10,639 bases of DNA from UBA7398 sp964567545 (GTDB lineage: Bacteria; Actinomycetota; Actinomycetes; Nanopelagicales; Nanopelagicaceae): contig CAZMNB010000041.1 of the NCBI GenBank assembly GCA_964567545.1, positions 1 to 10,639 of the forward strand. Reading direction: 5' to 3'. Under the pieces are notes generated by a model. That model was not told the origin of the DNA. It did not search any database and saw only the letters and a list, made by a program, of their open reading frames with translations. The position numbers were made by a program, and so were the translations under genes. Positions 6,406-10,639 of the stretch are shown here, in pieces (the stretch's first letter is position 1; each line of letters begins with the position of its first letter).

Positions 6406-8655
6406 ATGGGAACGCGGGAGCGAAGAGACCGATCAGATTCTGTAGATTCAGAGTTAATCGGTCTCTTTCACGGTGCCGAAAAAATCTCATCCAGAGCTAA
6501 AATTGCATTAGTTGCTGTTGGTGGGTACGGAACAGGCGAACTATCACCAGGATCAGATATTGATTTATTAATTTTGCATGATGGCACATTATCCGAAGGA
6601 ACATTATCGGAGTTTGTAAATGCCCTGCTTTATCCACTCTGGGATAGTAAAAAATCGGTAGATCACTCAGTTAGAACCCGCGCTCAAACTCGCGAGACAG
6701 CGAAATCAGATGTGAAAGCAGCGATGGGCTTATTAGATTGCCGGTTAATTTGTGGCGATCGCGATTTATTTGATGCAACTTCAATTGATGCAAATGAAGT
6801 ATGGCGCAAGGGGGCGCTTCAATTTATTCCGCAAGTTCGAGAACTTTCACTTGATCGCAGTAACCGAATTGGTGAATTAGCATATTTACTTGAGCCAGAT
6901 CTAAAAGAAGCACGCGGCGGGTTACGCGATATAACTGCGCTTAGAGCAATTTCAAAATCAGGTCTAATCCCAATTTCTTTCGATCGAATTAGTGGCGCTG
7001 AAGCAATTCTAAGAAATGTAAGAGATGCACTCCATTTGGAAAGTGGCAGAAATCGAGATCAATTACGGTTTAGCGAACAGGATAAAGTTGCGCGGCATTT
7101 AGATTATCGAGATGCCGATGCACTCATGTCTGACGTAGCAAAGGCTGCGCGCGCAGTGGATTATTTATTAGAACTGACTTGGCATCGGCTTGATCAAATT
7201 CAGCCCAAGAGTTTTTTCAAACGCAAAAAGAAGATTAGGGTTGAGCGAGGGCTAATTATTGACCAGGGTGAATTGCAAATTGAAAAGAATTACGTAATCG
7301 GAGAAGACCCAATAGTTGGTTTGCGAGCCGCTGCTGCGGCTGCACAGTTAGGAATTCCACTTTCAATCGAGACTTGCATCCAACTTGCAGAAAAGTTGCC
7401 GCCGATGCCAACTCCTTGGCCGAAGTCGGCGCGGGAAGAGTTAGTGACTTTAATTGGCGCTGGCTCCAATATGGTTCGAGTTTGGGAGGCGCTCGATCAA
7501 GAAGGTTTAATTGAAAAATGGATTCCCGAATGGGCACATCTACGTTCGTTGCCACAGCGAAATGTGCTCCATAGACATACAGTTGATCGCCATATGGTTG
7601 AGACTGCGGTTCATGCTGCCGCATTAACCAGAAAAGTTCACAGACCAGATTTATTACTTTTTGCAGCGCTATTTCACGATATTGGAAAAGGATTTCCGAG
7701 CCACGACCATTCGGATTATGGCGCGACCTTGATTGCACCACTTGCAGAGCGATTAGGTTTTGAAAGCGCAGATGTCGAATCGTTAACTTTATTGGTAAAG
7801 CATCATCTTCTACTTTCTGCGATTGCGACGCGGCGAGATCTTGATGATCCAGCCACTATTTCAAGCGTTATTGAAAAGATTCCTAATGCGCAGTTGTTGG
7901 AGTTATTGCATGCGTTAAGCGTTGCAGATGGCGAAGCAACTGGGAGAGCGGCTTGGAGTGAATGGAAGGCAACTCTGGTTAGCAATCTAGTGAATCGTTG
8001 CAATGCTGCCCTCAAAGGAATAGCTCCTGCGAATCAATTAGAGCTTTCAGAAACTCAAATTGCAGCTGCGGAAGCTGGCGAATTGAAAGTAGATTTAATT
8101 GAAAAAAACGGCGAGTACCTAGTCGAAGTAATTGCTCCTGATAGCACTGGATTACTTTCAACGGTTGCTGGGGTATTAAGCATTACTAGGTTTGATGTTA
8201 GGTCGGCGCGCACTCGTTCACATGGAAAATCTGCTGTGATGACTTGGGTTGCGCAATTAGATGACCATGTAACGCCACCTACTGCGCCGAAAATCTTAGA
8301 ATTGATTAAATCTGGGCTTGCCGGTCAGATAGATTTTTCTGAGAAGATTGCAGATAGAGTCAGAAATTATCAAAAGTTTCCTGGGATTCCAGTGCCGCCG
8401 CCAGTTGTTACTGCAATATCTGATGCCGCAACTGACGCGACTGTAATAGAGGTTCGTATGCATGATCGACCCGGACTTATCTATACGATTGCGGCTGCAA
8501 TAACTTCGGCGAAAATTGATATCAAGGCCGCGATTGTTTCAACTCTTGGCGCCGAAGCTTTCGATACGCTCTACGTAACAAAAATTGATGGTTCGCCCTT
8601 AGAACCTATGCGGGCTATTGAATTTGCTAGAGAATTAGAAGCCCGATTGAAATAG
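6406..8655 (+). CDS. glnD: PII nucleotidyltransferase / nucleotide-removing enzyme GlnD
   Basis: GlnD is the glutamine-responsive bifunctional enzyme that adds a nucleotide to PII Tyr51 and removes it. The 749 residues hold: a nucleotidyltransferase domain with GGYGTGELSPGSDID (39-53), whose Asp51 and Asp53 are metal ligands; a helical linker; an HD hydrolase domain with FHDIGKG (His424-Asp425) preceded by HRHTVDRH and followed by HHLL and ATRRDLDDP; and two C-terminal ACT domains (about 571-640 and 680-749) that sense glutamine. It is shorter than the roughly 890-residue E. coli enzyme, mainly before the transferase motif. That short N terminus is real, because the glnK stop lies in the same frame four codons upstream. 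Residue 43 is Thr where the family motif usually has Arg (GGYGRGEL). An AGGA overlapping the glnK stop gives a 7-nt spacer. The gene ends in tandem TAG TAG. Confidence 0.96.
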   Translation: MGTRERRDRSDSVDSELIGLFHGAEKISSRAKIALVAVGGYGTGELSPGSDIDLLILHDGTLSEGTLSEFVNALLYPLWDSKKSVDHSVRTRAQTRETAKSDVKAAMGLLDCRLICGDRDLFDATSIDANEVWRKGALQFIPQVRELSLDRSNRIGELAYLLEPDLKEARGGLRDITALRAISKSGLIPISFDRISGAEAILRNVRDALHLESGRNRDQLRFSEQDKVARHLDYRDADALMSDVAKAARAVDYLLELTWHRLDQIQPKSFFKRKKKIRVERGLIIDQGELQIEKNYVIGEDPIVGLRAAAAAAQLGIPLSIETCIQLAEKLPPMPTPWPKSAREELVTLIGAGSNMVRVWEALDQEGLIEKWIPEWAHLRSLPQRNVLHRHTVDRHMVETAVHAAALTRKVHRPDLLLFAALFHDIGKGFPSHDHSDYGATLIAPLAERLGFESADVESLTLLVKHHLLLSAIATRRDLDDPATISSVIEKIPNAQLLELLHALSVADGEATGRAAWSEWKATLVSNLVNRCNAALKGIAPANQLELSETQIAAAEAGELKVDLIEKNGEYLVEVIAPDSTGLLSTVAGVLSITRFDVRSARTRSHGKSAVMTWVAQLDDHVTPPTAPKILELIKSGLAGQIDFSEKIADRVRNYQKFPGIPVPPPVVTAISDAATDATVIEVRMHDRPGLIYTIAAAITSAKIDIKAAIVSTLGAEAFDTLYVTKIDGSPLEPMRAIEFARELEARLK

Positions 8656-8668
8656 TAGGCTTCGCGCT

Positions 8669-10117
8669 ATGTTCGATTCGCTGACCAATAAGTTCGCCAA
8701 TGCGTTTACGGCGCTACGCAATCGTGGTCGAATTGGGTCAGGAGATATCGATGAATTATGTGGCGAAATCCGAAAAGCGCTTTTGGATGCGGACGTTGCA
8801 CTTTCGGTTGCCGAATCTTTTGTTTCTAGAGTTAACGATCGAGCACAAGCAGCGTTACCTGAATTAAGACAGAGCACTAATCAATCTCAAGCTATCTACG
8901 CAATTGTTAATGAAGAACTTGTTGCGATTTTAGGCGGCGCTACCCGGCGAATTAGGTTGGCAAAGAATCCGCCAACCGTAATTATGTTGGCTGGTTTGCA
9001 AGGTTCCGGTAAAACTTCATTCGCTGGAAAATTGGCACATTATTTTAAATCGCAAGGCGATACGCCACTTCTTGTCGCTGCAGATTTACAGCGCCCGAAT
9101 GCAGTTAATCAATTATCGATAGTCGCCCAAACTGCAAAAGTTCCAGTTTTTGCGCCAGAGCTTGGTAACGGTGCGGGAGATCCAATTCGAGTAGCGCGCG
9201 AGGGCGTTAAATTTGCCCAAGAAAAATTTCATAACATTGTAATTATTGATACCGCTGGTCGTTTAGGCGTAGATGTAGAACTGATGAAGGAAGCAAAGGC
9301 AATTCGTGATGCAATAAACCCGGACGAGATAATTTTTGTTGTTGATTCGATGATTGGTCAAGATGCGGTTCGAACCGCCCAAGCATTCTTAGATGGCGTA
9401 GGGTTTGATGGCGTTGCCTTAACCAAATTAGATGGTGACGCAAAAGGTGGCGCTGCGCTCTCGATTGCGCAAATTACAGCACGTCCGATTATGTTTGTTT
9501 CAACGGGTGAAAAACTTCAAGATTTTGATCTCTTCCATCCCGAACGGATGGCCTCTCGAATTTTGGGCATGGGCGATATTCAATCTCTAGCCGAACAAAC
9601 TAAGCGGGCATTTGATGGCGAAACTGCAGCTAAGTTAGAGCATAAATTTGCGGAAGGTGATGACTTCACTCTAGAAGATTTTCTAGAACAGATGCAGGCG
9701 ATGAAAAAAATGGGCTCTATGAGTAAATTACTTGGTATGTTACCTGGAGCAAATTCCGGCGCGATGAAAAAACAATTAGACAATTTTGATGAGGGCGAAC
9801 TTGTACGTACTCAAGCAATCGTGCAATCGATGACACCAACGGAACGACGCGAACCAAAGATTCTCAATGGCTCAAGAAGGTTGCGAATTGCAAAAGGGAG
9901 CGGTCGTTCGGTTAAGGAAGTTAATTCCTTAGTAGATCGATTTACTGCGGCGCAAAAAATGATGCGGACCATGCGCAATGGCGGTTCAATTCCGGGCTTA
10001 CCCCAAGGGATGGCTGGTTCAATTCCGCAATCTGCTGGCTCGCGAAAACCTCTGCCAAATAAGAAGAAATCACGCTCTGGAAACCCTGCCAAACGAGCCC
10101 AAGCTGAGGGAAATTAG
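8669..10117 (+). CDS. ffh: Signal recognition particle GTPase Ffh (SRP54)
   Basis: Ffh binds 4.5S/SRP RNA and hydrophobic signal sequences at the ribosome, then docks with FtsY. The 482 residues show an N bundle (about 1-90) and a G domain with GLQGSGKTS (109-117), DLQRPNAVNQL (139-149), DTAGR (194-198), TKLDGDAKGG (252-261) and STGE (278-281). The M domain (about 325-440) has a methionine-rich stretch, the LLGMLPG finger loop and the RNA-binding motif SRRLRIAKGSG. A Gly/Pro/Lys-rich basic tail closes the protein. The P-loop has Ser117 where many relatives have a second Thr, a mild change that leaves the Mg-binding Thr116 intact. The gene starts 13 nt after glnD with only a weak AGG ribosome binding site, so it probably shares the nitrogen-operon transcript. 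The stop codon lies within a terminator hairpin. Confidence 0.98.
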   Translation: MFDSLTNKFANAFTALRNRGRIGSGDIDELCGEIRKALLDADVALSVAESFVSRVNDRAQAALPELRQSTNQSQAIYAIVNEELVAILGGATRRIRLAKNPPTVIMLAGLQGSGKTSFAGKLAHYFKSQGDTPLLVAADLQRPNAVNQLSIVAQTAKVPVFAPELGNGAGDPIRVAREGVKFAQEKFHNIVIIDTAGRLGVDVELMKEAKAIRDAINPDEIIFVVDSMIGQDAVRTAQAFLDGVGFDGVALTKLDGDAKGGAALSIAQITARPIMFVSTGEKLQDFDLFHPERMASRILGMGDIQSLAEQTKRAFDGETAAKLEHKFAEGDDFTLEDFLEQMQAMKKMGSMSKLLGMLPGANSGAMKKQLDNFDEGELVRTQAIVQSMTPTERREPKILNGSRRLRIAKGSGRSVKEVNSLVDRFTAAQKMMRTMRNGGSIPGLPQGMAGSIPQSAGSRKPLPNKKKSRSGNPAKRAQAEGN

Positions 10118-10132
10118 CCGGTTTGGGCTTTT
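10095..10132 (+). terminator. Intrinsic terminator at the end of ffh
   Basis: AGCCCAA (10096-10102) pairs with TTGGGCT (10123-10129), with a G-T pair outside. An inner stem GCTGA (10103-10107) with TTAGC (10114-10118), including one G-T pair, extends the hairpin past a 4-nt bulge. The stem runs into TTTT (10129-10132). The ffh stop codon at 10115-10117 sits inside the hairpin. The T-run is short, so readthrough into rpsP is possible. Confidence 0.65.
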
Positions 10133-10163
10133 CTCACCCTTGATGGCAAGATTAGCCACCTGT

Positions 10164-10185
10164 ACGAGAGCCCTCTACCTCTCGT
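10164..10185 (+). other. Perfect 7-bp stem-loop in the rpsP leader
   Basis: ACGAGAG (10164-10170) pairs perfectly with CTCTCGT (10179-10185) around an 8-nt loop. No T-run follows; the next bases are an AT-rich TTAAATAA. It is therefore not a standard terminator. It may be leader RNA structure, a protein-binding operator or, if transcription begins further downstream, a DNA element near the rpsP promoter. Confidence 0.4.
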
Positions 10186-10217
10186 CGGATTAAATAAACC
10201 CAGAACTGCTTTGCTCG

Positions 10218-10235
10218 CTCGAATACCCACTCGAG
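10218..10235 (+). other. Second small inverted repeat in the rpsP leader
   Basis: CTCGA (10218-10222) pairs with TCGAG (10231-10235) around an 8-nt loop, with a G-T pair possible outside. The right arm lies within an 8-bp palindrome, ACTCGAGT (10229-10236). The loop length equals that of the stem-loop 33 nt upstream. It may be part of the same folded leader or may be chance. Confidence 0.25.
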
Positions 10236-10262
10236 TTGAATTTGGCTGGTTCGATTACTTTC

Positions 10263-10268
10263 AAGGAG
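10263..10268 (+). promoter_or_regulatory. Ribosome binding site deciding the rpsP GTG start
   Basis: AAGGAG lies 9 nt before GTG 10278 and is among the strongest Shine-Dalgarno sequences in the window, along with that of glnK. It supports the GTG over ATG 10299, which falls inside the conserved S16 N terminus. Confidence 0.8.
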
Positions 10269-10277
10269 AAACCCCTA

Positions 10278-10639
10278 GTGGGCGTAAAAATTAGATTGAT
10301 GCGTTTCGGAAAGATTCGCACACCGCATTATCGAATTGTTGTTTCAGATTCTCGTAAAGCTCGTAACGGTTTGTCGATAGAAGAAATTGGTCGCTACTCA
10401 CCATCGCAAGAACCATCATTTATCGAAGTTAAATCTGAACGTGCGCAACATTGGTTAAAAGTTGGTGCACTTCCAACTCCAGCGGTAGAGGCTATTTTAA
10501 AAATTACTGGCGATTGGCAGAAATTTAAAGGATTACCTGGAAGCGAAGGCACTTTAAAAGTCGCAGCGGTAAAGCCACATAAACGCGACGCTTATGAAGC
10601 TGCCGTAAAGAAAGCTATGGATGAACCAAAAGATGGCGC
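10278..10639 (+). CDS. rpsP: 30S ribosomal protein S16, 5' part (partial)
   Basis: The reading frame starts at GTG 10278 and stays open to the right edge, giving 120 codons plus two bases. The protein opens with (M)GVKIRLMRFGKIRTPHYR, the S16 N terminus, followed by IVVSDSRKARNG, EEIGRYSP, SERAQHWLKVGALPT and the actinobacterial-type extension ITGDWQKFKGLPG. S16 binds 16S rRNA early in assembly of the 30S body. The core S16 domain (about 80 residues) is complete and intact; only the variable, lysine/alanine-rich C-terminal tail is cut by the window edge. The GTG is supported by a strong AAGGAG and by correct family spacing. The gene follows the ffh terminator by about 145 nt and so probably has its own promoter, although I could not identify convincing -35 and -10 elements. 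Confidence 0.96.
   Translation, partial: MGVKIRLMRFGKIRTPHYRIVVSDSRKARNGLSIEEIGRYSPSQEPSFIEVKSERAQHWLKVGALPTPAVEAILKITGDWQKFKGLPGSEGTLKVAAVKPHKRDAYEAAVKKAMDEPKDG

Noticed and set aside
10140..10168. TTGATG and TACGAG at 17-nt spacing as an rpsP promoter
   Set aside because: The -35 matches 4 of 6 bases, but the -10 matches only 3 of 6 and lacks the key final T, so I do not annotate it.
10142..10193. Sixteen-codon open frame in the rpsP leader
   Set aside because: It has no Shine-Dalgarno sequence and no resemblance to a known leader peptide; the stem-loop there is better described as nucleic-acid structure.
1..10639. Search for mobile elements, CRISPR arrays, toxin-antitoxin, phage or other defence genes
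   Set aside because: Every stretch longer than 160 nt is accounted for by a conserved housekeeping gene, and no long repeats or foreign-looking composition were seen.

Overview
This window is a compact run of conserved housekeeping genes, all on the + strand, in the order mutM (3' end) - smc - ftsY - amtB - glnK - glnD - ffh - rpsP (5' end). This order is characteristic of Actinobacteria. The DNA is AT-richer than in most members of that phylum: TTA and GAA/AAA codons are common and spacers are very short. That suggests a small-genome, lower-GC actinobacterium such as the freshwater acI / Nanopelagicales group. The lineage is inferred from gene order and composition, not from a database search.

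Positions 1-168 hold the C-terminal zinc finger of formamidopyrimidine-DNA glycosylase. After a 65-nt spacer come smc (chromosome condensation ATPase) and ftsY (SRP receptor), separated by only 9 nt. A 128-nt spacer then holds several short inverted repeats and a GlnR-like box. It precedes the nitrogen operon: amtB (ammonium transporter) overlaps glnK (PII protein) by 4 nt, and glnK is followed 9 nt later by glnD (PII-modifying enzyme). ffh (SRP GTPase) starts 13 nt after glnD and ends inside a good intrinsic terminator. A 160-nt leader with two further hairpins precedes rpsP (ribosomal protein S16), which runs off the right edge.

Three functions are interleaved. AmtB, GlnK and GlnD form the classic ammonium sensing and uptake module: GlnD modifies GlnK on Tyr51 according to nitrogen status, and GlnK in turn gates AmtB. 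FtsY and Ffh are the two paired GTPases of co-translational membrane targeting. MutM and SMC serve genome repair and chromosome organisation, and S16 belongs to the 30S ribosome.

I found no mobile element, CRISPR array, tRNA or rRNA, and no clear undescribed system. The points most worth a second look are the minimal FtsY with no A domain, the possible nitrogen-control box and RNA folds before amtB, the hairpins in the rpsP leader, and two gene pairs joined in the same frame across a single stop codon.
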